Source: Prochlorococcus sp. AG-363-O06 (GTDB lineage: Bacteria; Cyanobacteriota; Cyanobacteriia; PCC-6307; Cyanobiaceae). Taken from it: a stretch of DNA of 64,000 nt. The notes under the pieces are model-generated. The model saw only the letters and a list, made by a program, of their open reading frames with translations. It was not told the origin of the DNA and made no database searches. The stretch lies in contig QCFY01000006.1 of the NCBI GenBank assembly GCA_003280085.1, forward strand, positions 1-64,000, given 5' to 3'. How positions within the stretch are numbered: the stretch's first letter is position 1; each line of letters opens with the position of its first letter. Positions 46,838 through 54,851 of this stretch are shown here, piece by piece. Made by a program: the position numbers and the translations under genes.

Positions 46838-47197
46838 GGCAGTTTTGACAAAGGTGCGAAGGCTTTAGTTCATGCGCAAAGAGATCTACTTCATGATTCC
46901 CTATCCCATGGATGGTACATATCAAGACCAAATCAAGATGGATAAAGGGCTTTGGAAGCACCAAAGGCAAGGAATAGAAAAGGCCAGAGTGAAGTTGGCA
47001 CAATAGTTAAAGCTAATCTACTAGCTATTTGCTGGAGATGGGGCGAAAAGAATTCTGGACCGGCTAACACAAGATTGGAGGGGGGATCCTGATCATGGTC
47101 TTAATAAAAACTCTCTTCAATCAGCAACTAAATTTCCTTTAATTAATTAATGGTTTTTAGAAAAGCTGATTTAAAAGCGTTACCTCAAATCACCCAA
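46838..47197. other. 360-nt region between DUF2973 gene and HtrA gene
   Basis: The two flanking genes diverge, so both promoters should lie here. I see no tRNA fold or strong hairpin. The only notable frame is a 44-codon + strand ORF (46872-47006), listed separately. Just before the protease the sequence becomes A/T-rich (TTTAATTAATTAATGG). Confidence 0.5.
46872..47006 (+). CDS. Candidate small ORF (44 aa), unproven
   Basis: ATG at 46872, 8 nt after GAAGG, to a TAG at 47004. The product starts MRKEIYFMIPYPMDG and has a basic, polar C-terminus (KHQRQGIEKARVKL). I recognise no homologue. It is included because the gap is otherwise unusually long for this genome and the frame has a usable ribosome-binding site. 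It could be a chance frame. Confidence 0.25.
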   Translation: MRKEIYFMIPYPMDGTYQDQIKMDKGLWKHQRQGIEKARVKLAQ

Positions 47198-48355
47198 ATG
47201 AAATTTATCAGCTCGAAACAACGAATCAAACGAAAACTGATTGTTTTCTTTGTAACCAGTATCGGCCTGCTCAGCATAAATTTCAATTGCCCTATGCGGC
47301 CGAAGCCATTAAGAGCTGCTCCTTTAAACCAACTATCTCGTAAGTCTTTTGTTGCACAAGCAGTTGCCAGAACTGGGCCTGCTGTAGTCACCCTGGAAAC
47401 GGAGAGACAAGTAATTACTCAGGAAAGTATTGGTTTGCCACCGGGATTATTAATGGATCCTTACTTTCGCCGCTTCTTTGGCATAGAGGGAATGCGAAGA
47501 CCAAAGTCAAGAATTGAAAGAAGTCAAGGAAGTGGTGTGATTTTTGCTCCTGAGGGCCTTGTTTTAACTAATGCCCATGTAGTTGAAAACACCTCAAAGG
47601 TCGTAGTCGGAATGTCGGATGGACAACGCATTGGAGGGCGAGTAGTGGGAAGAGATTCACTTACAGATCTTGCAGTAATAAGACTTCGTGGTTCAGGGCC
47701 TTGGCCAACGGCACCTTTAGGAAATTCAGACAGCCTCGTTGTAGGTGATTGGGCAATTGCAGTAGGCAACCCATTTGGGCTGGAAAACACAGTGACTCTT
47801 GGGATAATTAGCAACTTAAATCGCAATGTTGCACAACTTGGTATATCAGGGAAAAGGCTTGACCTTATTCAAACTGATGCTGCTATTAATCCAGGTAATT
47901 CTGGAGGTCCATTACTGAATGCTGACGGAGAAGTTATTGGAATCAATACTCTTGTTCGTTCAGGCCCTGGAGCTGGCTTAGGTTTTGCTATCCCAATTAA
48001 TAGAGCAAGAAAAATTGCCCAACAACTTATAGAGCGAGGTAGGGCAAGTCATCCAATGATTGGGGTGAGTTTGTCTCAAATCCCATTAAACAAAACTCAC
48101 AGTCAACGCTTAAGAAGAAAAGGCGCCCTAGTTCAATATGTACTACCTAGAAGCCCAGGAGATTTAGGAGGGCTAGAAGTTGGAGACATAATTATCTCCG
48201 TTGGGGGGAAGGCAATGAAAGGTCCTGGAAGTGTAGTAAAAGAAATCAACTCCAATGGTGTAAATAAACCTCTAGGTTTTGAAGTAATCAGAGGAACCAG
48301 AATGCTTCAATTAAAAATCACTCCTATTGAAATGAATAATATTGAGGCAAGATAG
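47198..48355 (+). CDS. HtrA/Deg-family serine protease (HhoA-like)
   Basis: 385 residues from the ATG at 47198, which begins a signal peptide or anchor (KRKLIVFFVTSIGLLSINF); an ATG at 47150 would add 16 residues before it. The trypsin-like domain has catalytic His in TNAHVV, Asp in LTDLAVI and Ser in NPGNSGGP. A single PDZ domain follows (VQYVLPRSPGDLGGLEVGDIIISVGG). Periplasmic or thylakoid-lumen Deg proteases degrade or refold damaged proteins. Which of the cyanobacterial trio (HtrA, HhoA, HhoB) it matches is not certain. Confidence 0.9.
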   Translation: MKFISSKQRIKRKLIVFFVTSIGLLSINFNCPMRPKPLRAAPLNQLSRKSFVAQAVARTGPAVVTLETERQVITQESIGLPPGLLMDPYFRRFFGIEGMRRPKSRIERSQGSGVIFAPEGLVLTNAHVVENTSKVVVGMSDGQRIGGRVVGRDSLTDLAVIRLRGSGPWPTAPLGNSDSLVVGDWAIAVGNPFGLENTVTLGIISNLNRNVAQLGISGKRLDLIQTDAAINPGNSGGPLLNADGEVIGINTLVRSGPGAGLGFAIPINRARKIAQQLIERGRASHPMIGVSLSQIPLNKTHSQRLRRKGALVQYVLPRSPGDLGGLEVGDIIISVGGKAMKGPGSVVKEINSNGVNKPLGFEVIRGTRMLQLKITPIEMNNIEAR

Positions 48356-48376
48356 TATATTTGGAATAATAATTGA

Positions 48377-48392
48377 TATCGTTAAGACGATA
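48377..48392. terminator. Weak hairpin between convergent genes
   Basis: TATCGT and ACGATA pair around a TAAG loop midway between the protease stop and the ABC-F stop. Its position suits a bidirectional terminator, but there is no clear T-run, so the call is tentative. Confidence 0.35.
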
Positions 48393-48416
48393 GTACTACA
48401 ATCTAGGTATACAATC

Positions 48417-50135
48417 TTATTTCTTTTTTAACTTCTTTTGCTTTCTTTGCCGATCTCGATTAGCAATTCTTTTAGCTTCTCGTTTAGCCAATTCAATTGC
48501 TTTAGAAGCTTCTACAGCCTCTTCTGCCTTTTTCTCCTGAAAATATGAATAATCACCACGATAAAGTACCAATTCTCCATCTCTCAGTTCAACAATTCTA
48601 TTTGCAACACGAGAAATAAAGTAACGATCATGTGAGACTATTAAGGCAGCGCCCTTATAGTCTCTAAGAGCATCTTCAAGCATTTGCTTGGCTGGAATAT
48701 CAAGATGGTTTGTAGGTTCATCAAGTAGTAAAAGATTTGATGGTTTAACAAGCATCAAAGCAAGTGCCACCCTTGCCTTTTCCCCACCACTTAATTCGCC
48801 AACTTCCTTAAAAACAGATTGATTGCTTAAGCCAAAGCTACCAAGTAAAGAGCGAACTTGAGTTTGAGTCCAGGTTGGGACTGCCTCAAATATGGTATCT
48901 AACACTATTTTAGTTAAGTCTAGAGCTTCTGCTTGGTTTTGCGCAAAATAACCAACCTGAATATTATATTTCCCTAAAGAAGCGCTCCCTTCTAAAGGAG
49001 ACTCAAGCCCCATAATTAAACGTAAAAGTGTCGATTTACCTGAACCATTTGGGCCTATAAATGCAATTCTATCACCAGCCTCAACTTCAAGATTTGCACC
49101 AAGAAAAAGAATCTTATCCCCATAAGTATGTGTTAAATCTACAACAGAGACTACTTGCCTCCCTGACCTGGGTGGATCTGGAAACTGAAATCTAGGGCCA
49201 ACTTCATTATCAAGAGGCACTTCTACTCGCTGAACTTTCTCAAGTTGCTTTTCTCTACTTTTTGCTTGAGTACTCCTAGTCGCACTTGCTCTAAAACGAT
49301 CAATATAAGTCTGTTGAGCAGCCAACTCCTTTTGCTGACGATCAAATGCTGATTGGGCAGCTTCTTTTTCCAGTCTCTTTTGCTCAATATACGCACTGTA
49401 ATTTCCTATATATGTGCGTGACTTACCTCTCTCAATACTAACAATATGTGTACAAATATTATCTAAAAAAGTTCTGTCATGACTAATAACAACCATAGCA
49501 GATGACTGCTTTATTAGATATTTTTCCAACCATTTAATCGTATCTAAGTCTAAATGATTTGTTGGTTCATCTAACAAAAGTAAATCAGGCGTTTGAAGCA
49601 ATATCTTGCCTAACGCAATTCTCATTTGCCAGCCACCAGAAAAATTACCAACTAACCCATCAGCATCCTTTGAAGAGAAGCCAAGAGTAGGAAGAAGCTT
49701 CTCAATTTGAGCCTCTAACTCATACCCATGTAATGCCTCAAAATGGCTTTGAAGCGTACCTAAATCTTTTATCAGTTTGTCAAGATAAATCGGTTCCTCT
49801 GCTGCCCTAGAGGAACCCATGGCTTCCTCAACAATTTGCTGATCTTCTAAGACCCTGGCTGCATTTGAGAAAGCCTGAAACAGTTCTGCTCTAACTGTAC
49901 GTGTGAGGTCAACATCAAACTCTTGCTGCAAATATGCAACATGAGGGTCTCCTTGTCTCAAGACCTTTCCAGATGTGGCTTCTTCTAGCCCGGCAATTAT
50001 TTTTAATTGCGTAGATTTACCTGCTCCATTAGCCCCTACTAGCCCTATCCGTTCGCCAGGTCTAACCTCCCAAGTGATGTCCCTCAAGACTTCACTAGTT
50101 GGATAGATTTTGCTTATGCCCTCAAGTCTCAGCAC
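48417..50135 (-). CDS. ABC-F family ATPase
   Basis: A 572-residue soluble protein with two ABC domains: Walker A GANGAGKST and GPNGSGKST, signatures FSGGWQMRIALG and LSGGEKARVALA, Walker [13 protein letters not shown] twice. Between the domains is a charged helical linker with an arm (QKELAAQQTYIDRFRA). There are no membrane segments and the tail is Lys-rich (RKQKKLKKK). ABC-F proteins bind the ribosomal E site and rescue or regulate translation (EttA, Uup, YheS types). The exact subtype is unassigned. Confidence 0.92.
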   Translation of the reverse strand: MLRLEGISKIYPTSEVLRDITWEVRPGERIGLVGANGAGKSTQLKIIAGLEEATSGKVLRQGDPHVAYLQQEFDVDLTRTVRAELFQAFSNAARVLEDQQIVEEAMGSSRAAEEPIYLDKLIKDLGTLQSHFEALHGYELEAQIEKLLPTLGFSSKDADGLVGNFSGGWQMRIALGKILLQTPDLLLLDEPTNHLDLDTIKWLEKYLIKQSSAMVVISHDRTFLDNICTHIVSIERGKSRTYIGNYSAYIEQKRLEKEAAQSAFDRQQKELAAQQTYIDRFRASATRSTQAKSREKQLEKVQRVEVPLDNEVGPRFQFPDPPRSGRQVVSVVDLTHTYGDKILFLGANLEVEAGDRIAFIGPNGSGKSTLLRLIMGLESPLEGSASLGKYNIQVGYFAQNQAEALDLTKIVLDTIFEAVPTWTQTQVRSLLGSFGLSNQSVFKEVGELSGGEKARVALALMLVKPSNLLLLDEPTNHLDIPAKQMLEDALRDYKGAALIVSHDRYFISRVANRIVELRDGELVLYRGDYSYFQEKKAEEAVEASKAIELAKREAKRIANRDRQRKQKKLKKK

Positions 50136-50214
50136 TCTTGAAAAATAATCTTATGTACATCATCCTGCTAGGAGTCAAGCCAGACTGTAGTGAAACCTTT
50201 CCAGGTCATAAAGC

Positions 50215-50403
50215 ATGATGAGACTAGAACAAATAACTGCAATAGTTCTAGCAGCTGGCTTGGCAATTCCTAGTTACTGGTTTTTTTGGACATTAGCAGG
50301 AGGAGGAGGCTATGACAGAAGGGAAAGTCAACCTTCAAGCAAAGTTGAGCAAATTAAGGAAGCCATGCAACATCAATCCTCTAAAGCCCCCCACGAGCTT
50401 TGA
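50215..50403 (+). CDS. Small single-helix membrane protein (62 aa)
   Basis: MMRLEQITAIVLAAGLAIPSYWFF starts with one hydrophobic helix (about 6-30), followed by a Gly-rich turn (AGGGGYD) and a polar tail with a short helix (SKVEQIKEAMQHQ). I do not recognise the family. It resembles small thylakoid or plasma-membrane proteins. Its end overlaps the convergent Nif11-like gene by 23 nt. Confidence 0.65.
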   Translation: MMRLEQITAIVLAAGLAIPSYWFFWTLAGGGGYDRRESQPSSKVEQIKEAMQHQSSKAPHEL

Positions 50404-50611
50404 CAACCCATTGCTTTGTGTCACCATCATCCATACTCGCCAAATACTCCTTCACTTCAGATGGTGTGACAGACAAGCCAAGCTCATCTCCTAATTGGCA
50501 AATTGCATTGATTGCCCCTTGGGGGTCCTGCAGCGCTTGTCTGAACAAAGCTTGGGTCTGCTCAGGATTTGACTGAATCCGCCTATAAAGCTCTTTAGCA
50601 TTACTGCTCAT
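50381..50611 (-). CDS. Nif11-domain protein, stand-alone
   Basis: 76 residues. The helix-turn-helix core KELYRRIQSNPEQTQALFRQALQ plus AICQLGDELGLSVTPSEVKEYLASM matches the Nif11/NHLP-leader fold. In prochlorosin-type lanthipeptides this fold is a leader that ends in GG before a Cys-rich core. Here the protein stops right after ARGGL, so there is no core peptide and no Cys beyond one in the domain. A regulatory or binding role of a stand-alone Nif11 protein is more likely. No LanM-type enzyme is in the window. Confidence 0.82.
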   Translation of the reverse strand: MSSNAKELYRRIQSNPEQTQALFRQALQDPQGAINAICQLGDELGLSVTPSEVKEYLASMDDGDTKQWVVKARGGL

Positions 50612-50643
50612 AAAAATAAGGATGCTTAATAAACACTATTCAG

Positions 50644-50997
50644 CTAAGCAACTTTTGACTCAATTTTTGAATCATGCAACTGTTCTGAATCGCCTTCATG
50701 CATTCCTGTAGCAGAAGCATCCTTCATACTTCTTGCATCCATACAAAGAACCTTTCTCAATTGTGCGAAATTCGCAGCTTTAGTAGTCCTTCCTTCTTGA
50801 TTCGCACCATGCTCAGCTCGCTGCAAAACATGATGCAAATGAGTAAGCAGATAAGGACTTATTACTGCAGAAATCAATACATCACTGTTTTCACCCATTC
50901 TGCGAGATCTGCGGCGCCGAGTTGAAAAAGTCATTTTCCTCTCAGCAGTTGAAGAAGTTTGAGAACGATTGGCTCTGGGAAGAGTTGGTTTAGGCAT
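50644..50997 (-). CDS. Arg-rich conserved-looking hypothetical protein (117 aa)
   Basis: The ATG at 50997 has GGAGG 6 nt upstream, so I prefer it to the longer in-frame ATG at 51105. The product has a basic N-terminus with STRRRRSRRMG (residues 25-35), a hydrophobic middle (DVLISAVISPYLLTHLHHVLQ) and a polar acidic tail. No domain is recognised. It could bind nucleic acid through the Arg stretch. It lies divergently to the ribbon-helix-helix gene. Confidence 0.65.
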   Translation of the reverse strand: MPKPTLPRANRSQTSSTAERKMTFSTRRRRSRRMGENSDVLISAVISPYLLTHLHHVLQRAEHGANQEGRTTKAANFAQLRKVLCMDARSMKDASATGMHEGDSEQLHDSKIESKVA

Positions 50998-51202
50998 AAG
51001 TCCCTCCATTAGAAAATCGATGTGCATTGCAAATGACGTCATCTCTAGAGCTAAAAGGCCATCGAAAAAGCAATGGCGCGCAAAAGCTTTTTCGAAGCTG
51101 GTCACCGCATGGAGTATTCAAAATCTTTAGAAAAGCATACTCCTGGATACTATCCTTGCATACCTCTGTACACTATTTAGTAACCAATACAGTCATTGGG
51201 TC

Positions 51203-51520
51203 GTGGCAACCCGGCAAAATTCTTCAAATGGGAAGCCCAAGTCGCCGCGTATTCAAGTGGTGCTGCCAGAAGATCTTTGTTTGCGTCTAAGCCACCTTGC
51301 CGAACAAGAGTCAAGAACTGTGAGCAATATGGCAAAAGTGCTTATTCAACAAGGCGTTCAAAAATTCGATAAGAAAATTGTTTCATCTCAAAAAGAAAAA
51401 GTATCTAATTCAATGACTGAAAGTTTTCGTTCAGCACTTGAAGCCCAAGAAACTAAACGACTCAGAGGAGCACCGCGCAGATTTAGGCTTTATAAACCTT
51501 CCAGGAATGAAAAAGATTAG
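51203..51520 (+). CDS. Ribbon-helix-helix (CopG-like) protein
   Basis: 105 residues starting with GTG. After a Lys/Ser-rich start, RIQVVLPEDLCLRLSHLAEQESRTVSNMAKVLIQQGV forms a beta-strand and two helices as in CopG/MetJ-type DNA-binding proteins or antitoxins. The tail is basic and ends in FRLYKPSRNEKD. No toxin partner follows; the next gene is convergent anmK. The GTG is the best available start for the full fold but has a weak ribosome-binding site. Confidence 0.65.
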   Translation: MATRQNSSNGKPKSPRIQVVLPEDLCLRLSHLAEQESRTVSNMAKVLIQQGVQKFDKKIVSSQKEKVSNSMTESFRSALEAQETKRLRGAPRRFRLYKPSRNEKD

Positions 51521-51536
51521 TGAAGTCAGAATTCAA

Positions 51537-52676
51537 TCAAGGTGGATCAGTTCTAATTCCTAGTACCGCAGATCTACTAGAACCAGTTATAGAAGAAGTG
51601 TCCGCTGGGTGCAAAAGAATATGCCAATAAGCCAAAAGCGCAAAGGCAAGTGCCTCACGAATTTCAATAGGTATGCCAAATTTATCAATGGTTAAAGTTC
51701 TCATCCCATAACTTCTTGAATTAATTTCTTTTAAGATGACTGGGTTTCGGCAACCACCACCAGCAATTACTAATTCAATGGGATAAATATGCTTATTAGC
51801 TTGAAGATTCTCAAGATCTTGAACAACAATAGCTGCTGTAAATGCAGCCAAAGTGGCCAAAAGATCTTCAGGAGAAATAGGAGAAACTTGATCTAGGCGA
51901 CTTTGAAAATCCTTTATCCCAAATTGTTCCCTTCCAGTTGATTTAGGAGGTGATTTCTGAAAATAAGGTTCCTTCAACCATTGATGAATAATTGATTCAT
52001 CAACAACACCTTGGGCAGCCATTTTTCCCGCCTCATCAAACAATAAAGCTCCATGACTAACTTTTTGACTCGCAAAATCCAACAAAGTATTCCCAGGTCC
52101 ACAATCCCATCCCAAGACAGGATGCAAGCAATTGGGACCAATTGAAGGTGGAATAAGGGAAAGATTTGAAATTCCCCCAATATTAAGAACTGCTCTCCAA
52201 CCTGCAATTCGGCCGAGTATTGCTGCATCAAGAATTGGCACTAAAGGAGCACCTTGTCCTCCCAGTGCAAGATCAGCAGCTCTAAAGTCACTTATTACAG
52301 GCTTATTTAATAAAGCAGCAAGTAATTGTGGCTGTAATAACTGCAAACTCGCACCACGCTTTTCTTGAGAAGGTGTGCGATGCCAAACAGTTTGCCCATG
52401 GCAGCCAATCACATTTGCATACCCTTTGGGATCGCATGCCTTAGCTGCTTCAGAATTCACTTCAGTAATTGCTTCAAGAAGCTCTAACCAATCAGAGCTT
52501 TTCAAAGGCAAGCCCTGACCTACATCAAGAACTTTCCTCCTAAGGGAATCTGGATAAGCAATTGAGGCAGTACTCCTAATAGTCCATTGCGGATTATTTG
52601 GACTACCTTTGAATTCTGCCAATACTGAATCCACTCCATCAGCACTCGTCCCACTCATTAAGCCCAGAGCAAGCAT
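51537..52676 (-). CDS. anmK: Anhydro-N-acetylmuramic acid kinase
   Basis: A 379-residue sugar kinase of the ASKHA fold. It begins LGLMSGTSADGVDS, the family signature, and contains IGCHGQTVWH, NIGGISNLS, GWDCGPGNTLLD and the C-terminal VIAGGGCRNP. AnmK phosphorylates 1,6-anhydro-MurNAc to MurNAc-6-phosphate in peptidoglycan recycling. It follows the ktrA stop by 3 nt, an unusual partner. A NagZ-like enzyme from the same pathway is at 25-27 kb. Confidence 0.94.
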   Translation of the reverse strand: MLALGLMSGTSADGVDSVLAEFKGSPNNPQWTIRSTASIAYPDSLRRKVLDVGQGLPLKSSDWLELLEAITEVNSEAAKACDPKGYANVIGCHGQTVWHRTPSQEKRGASLQLLQPQLLAALLNKPVISDFRAADLALGGQGAPLVPILDAAILGRIAGWRAVLNIGGISNLSLIPPSIGPNCLHPVLGWDCGPGNTLLDFASQKVSHGALLFDEAGKMAAQGVVDESIIHQWLKEPYFQKSPPKSTGREQFGIKDFQSRLDQVSPISPEDLLATLAAFTAAIVVQDLENLQANKHIYPIELVIAGGGCRNPVILKEINSRSYGMRTLTIDKFGIPIEIREALAFALLAYWHILLHPADTSSITGSSRSAVLGIRTDPP

Positions 52677-52679
52677 CTA

Positions 52680-53384
52680 TTAACTTTGAGGCATATTTTG
52701 CAGATCTTTCATAAGTCCCATGACAACAAGAACATGATCAGGCTCAAGAACATATGTTGCAGGAGGGTTCACTGTTAAACGTTCCTTCGGTCCAGCGGCT
52801 AAAACATTTACCAAATAATTCTTTCTAAGGTTTAAATCTCTAAGAGAACGGCCGACAAAAATTGCAGGAACCTTAATCTCATCAATACCAGTCTGATCAT
52901 CTAATTCAAGCCTTTCAATCAAGTTAGGACGTACCAATTCAAGCCCTAATCTTTCTCCCTGCATTCTGGACGGAAAAACTACTCGATCTGCTCCAACACG
53001 TTTCAACATCTTTTCATGCAAATCACTTGTAGCTCTTGCAATTACATATCGCACTCGACTGCCTTCAGTATCTTTAGCAATCAAAGTAGTGGTAATACTC
53101 GCTTCAATCGGCTCACTAATCCCAACGACAACAGTACCCATTTCAAGAACACCGGCTTCACGCATTGATTCTTCATCAGTCGAATCAACAACCCTGGCCT
53201 CAATTGATGGTTCCAGCTGACGCAAGTCCTCAATAGCTCTTTCTGAAGAATCAACAGCAAGAACTTGGGCTCCATTTTGAATTAGTTCCCGACATACCGC
53301 ACTACCAAAACGGCCAATGCCAACCACTGCAAAACCTAAATCATCAGCCTCATGCTTAAGAGGCCATTGCCACCACTCGCTCAT
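52680..53384 (-). CDS. ktrA: Potassium-uptake regulatory subunit (KtrA/TrkA-like)
   Basis: 234 residues made of an RCK-N Rossmann domain (FAVVGIGRFGSAVCREL, with acidic Asp in LAVDSSE) and an RCK-C domain with VFPSRMQGERLGLELVRPN before it. It binds NAD(H)/ATP and gates the KtrB membrane subunit. It is 24 nt after ktrB on the same strand. In cyanobacteria, KtrABE is the main Na+-dependent K+ uptake system for salt acclimation. Confidence 0.9.
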   Translation of the reverse strand: MSEWWQWPLKHEADDLGFAVVGIGRFGSAVCRELIQNGAQVLAVDSSERAIEDLRQLEPSIEARVVDSTDEESMREAGVLEMGTVVVGISEPIEASITTTLIAKDTEGSRVRYVIARATSDLHEKMLKRVGADRVVFPSRMQGERLGLELVRPNLIERLELDDQTGIDEIKVPAIFVGRSLRDLNLRKNYLVNVLAAGPKERLTVNPPATYVLEPDHVLVVMGLMKDLQNMPQS

Positions 53385-53408
53385 GGTTGTTCCTCAGAGT
53401 GAAAACTC

Positions 53409-54824
53409 TCAAACATAAAGATCCTCCTTTGGATAACCAATACGATTTTTATGGTGCACTTTGCCACGATTCATAGCCTCCCAAATTGCACTAAGCAATA
53501 AAAGTATCCCCAATCTGCCCACAAACATTCCCACAATAAGAACAAGTTGCCCAAAGTGACCCAATTGCTGAGTTACTCCCACATCAAAACCAACGGTGGC
53601 AAAAGCAGAAACACAAGTAAAAAGCATTTCCAAAAAGGAAAAAGATTCTTCCTCCCCAAGATTGGTAGTAATGCTGAGTAGAAGAGCCATCATCAAAACA
53701 AAAAGCAATGAGCCAACCGTTATTCCAACTGCTTTTAATACAACCTTATCTGAAATCTGGCGCTTACGTATTACAACATCATCTTGGCCTCTCAAAGTAG
53801 ATCTAGTGGCTGCCATTAAAGCTGCAACTGTTGTAGTTTTAATGCCTCCACCTGTTCCACCTGGGCTGGCACCAATAAACATCAATGTCATTAAAACTAA
53901 AAGACCAGAGTCAGAAATGGTCTTAATAGATATTGGCAAATTGGTAAAGCCAGCAGTTCTTGCACTAACGGAAGCAAATAAAGCAGTCATTAATCGCTCA
54001 GGAAAATCTAAAGTCGAAAAGAAATTCTCATGTCCTAACGATTCAGTAATTAAAAACCCAATCCCACCAAATAAGGTCAATAGAAAAGTGGTTCGCAAAA
54101 CCAAACGAGTATGTAAACTCAAATTTTGTCGATTTAGTTGGTTGCGATTAATCCAAAGGTCACTAGTTACTCTCCATCCCAAACCACCTAAAACTATCAA
54201 CATGATCATTACAGCATTAACAACCCAATTAGTACGATATCCCTGCAAACTATCTGACCAGAGCCCAAATCCTGCATTGTTATAGGCAGAGATGCTATGA
54301 AATAAAGATGCCCAAAGTCTTTCGCCTACATTAGTTATATCTTTAAAACCAAAAAAATATAATGCAAAAGCACCTGAAAATATTAAAACTGCTGCAGTTA
54401 GGGCAATGCCACGAAAAGTTCTTCCAACTCCACCTACTCCAAATTCATCAAGTGTCTTCCCACGATCTAATCGACATCTAAGTTCCGTACCTCTAACGAC
54501 GAAGCCTTGCAAGAAAGTTGTTATTGCCATCAAGCCTAATCCACCAATCAAGAGCATTGTCGCCAAAACACTTTGACCAAAGGTAGTCAACTCGGAACCT
54601 ACATCAATAATTGTTAGCCCAGTAACAGTAACTGCAGAGGTGGCCGTGAATAGAGCTTCCCAAATACCCACTTGGGGACTAGAGCATAAAGGAGTAGATA
54701 AAATGAATGTGCCTATAGCAATAACCAGCAGACCTGTCACCACAGTAAATTGTGGTACCGTCATTCGCCGGTACCAAGCCTGTTGTCGATATATAGATGT
54801 AGTTGGTGACACTTCAGAGCCCAA
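53409..54824 (-). CDS. ktrB: Potassium/sodium transporter membrane subunit (KtrB/TrkH-like)
   Basis: A 471-residue polytopic protein with four repeated M1-P-M2 units. Pore-loop segments can be seen as FTATSAVTVTGLTIID, FHSISAYNNAGFGLWSD, FASVSARTAGFTNLPI and FTCVSAFATVGFDVGV, each with the selectivity-filter Gly. An internal GASPGGTGGGIKTTT lies before the last unit. It takes up K+ with Na+. The start is 27 nt after the SLC13-type gene stop, within the same minus-strand operon. Confidence 0.92.
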   Translation of the reverse strand: MGSEVSPTTSIYRQQAWYRRMTVPQFTVVTGLLVIAIGTFILSTPLCSSPQVGIWEALFTATSAVTVTGLTIIDVGSELTTFGQSVLATMLLIGGLGLMAITTFLQGFVVRGTELRCRLDRGKTLDEFGVGGVGRTFRGIALTAAVLIFSGAFALYFFGFKDITNVGERLWASLFHSISAYNNAGFGLWSDSLQGYRTNWVVNAVMIMLIVLGGLGWRVTSDLWINRNQLNRQNLSLHTRLVLRTTFLLTLFGGIGFLITESLGHENFFSTLDFPERLMTALFASVSARTAGFTNLPISIKTISDSGLLVLMTLMFIGASPGGTGGGIKTTTVAALMAATRSTLRGQDDVVIRKRQISDKVVLKAVGITVGSLLFVLMMALLLSITTNLGEEESFSFLEMLFTCVSAFATVGFDVGVTQQLGHFGQLVLIVGMFVGRLGILLLLSAIWEAMNRGKVHHKNRIGYPKEDLYV

Positions 54825-54851
54825 GTATCGTTGAAAATTTTCTAATGTAAA

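Noticed and set aside
46724-46945. 73-codon + strand frame
   Set aside because: It overlaps the DUF2973 gene on the other strand, and its product shows no fold. I prefer the shorter 46872 frame as a weak candidate.
53596-54285. 229-codon open frame on the + strand
   Set aside because: It lies wholly antisense to ktrB, whose transporter motifs are complete. The product is a low-complexity mix of Lys, Pro and Val with no domain, as expected of a shadow frame.
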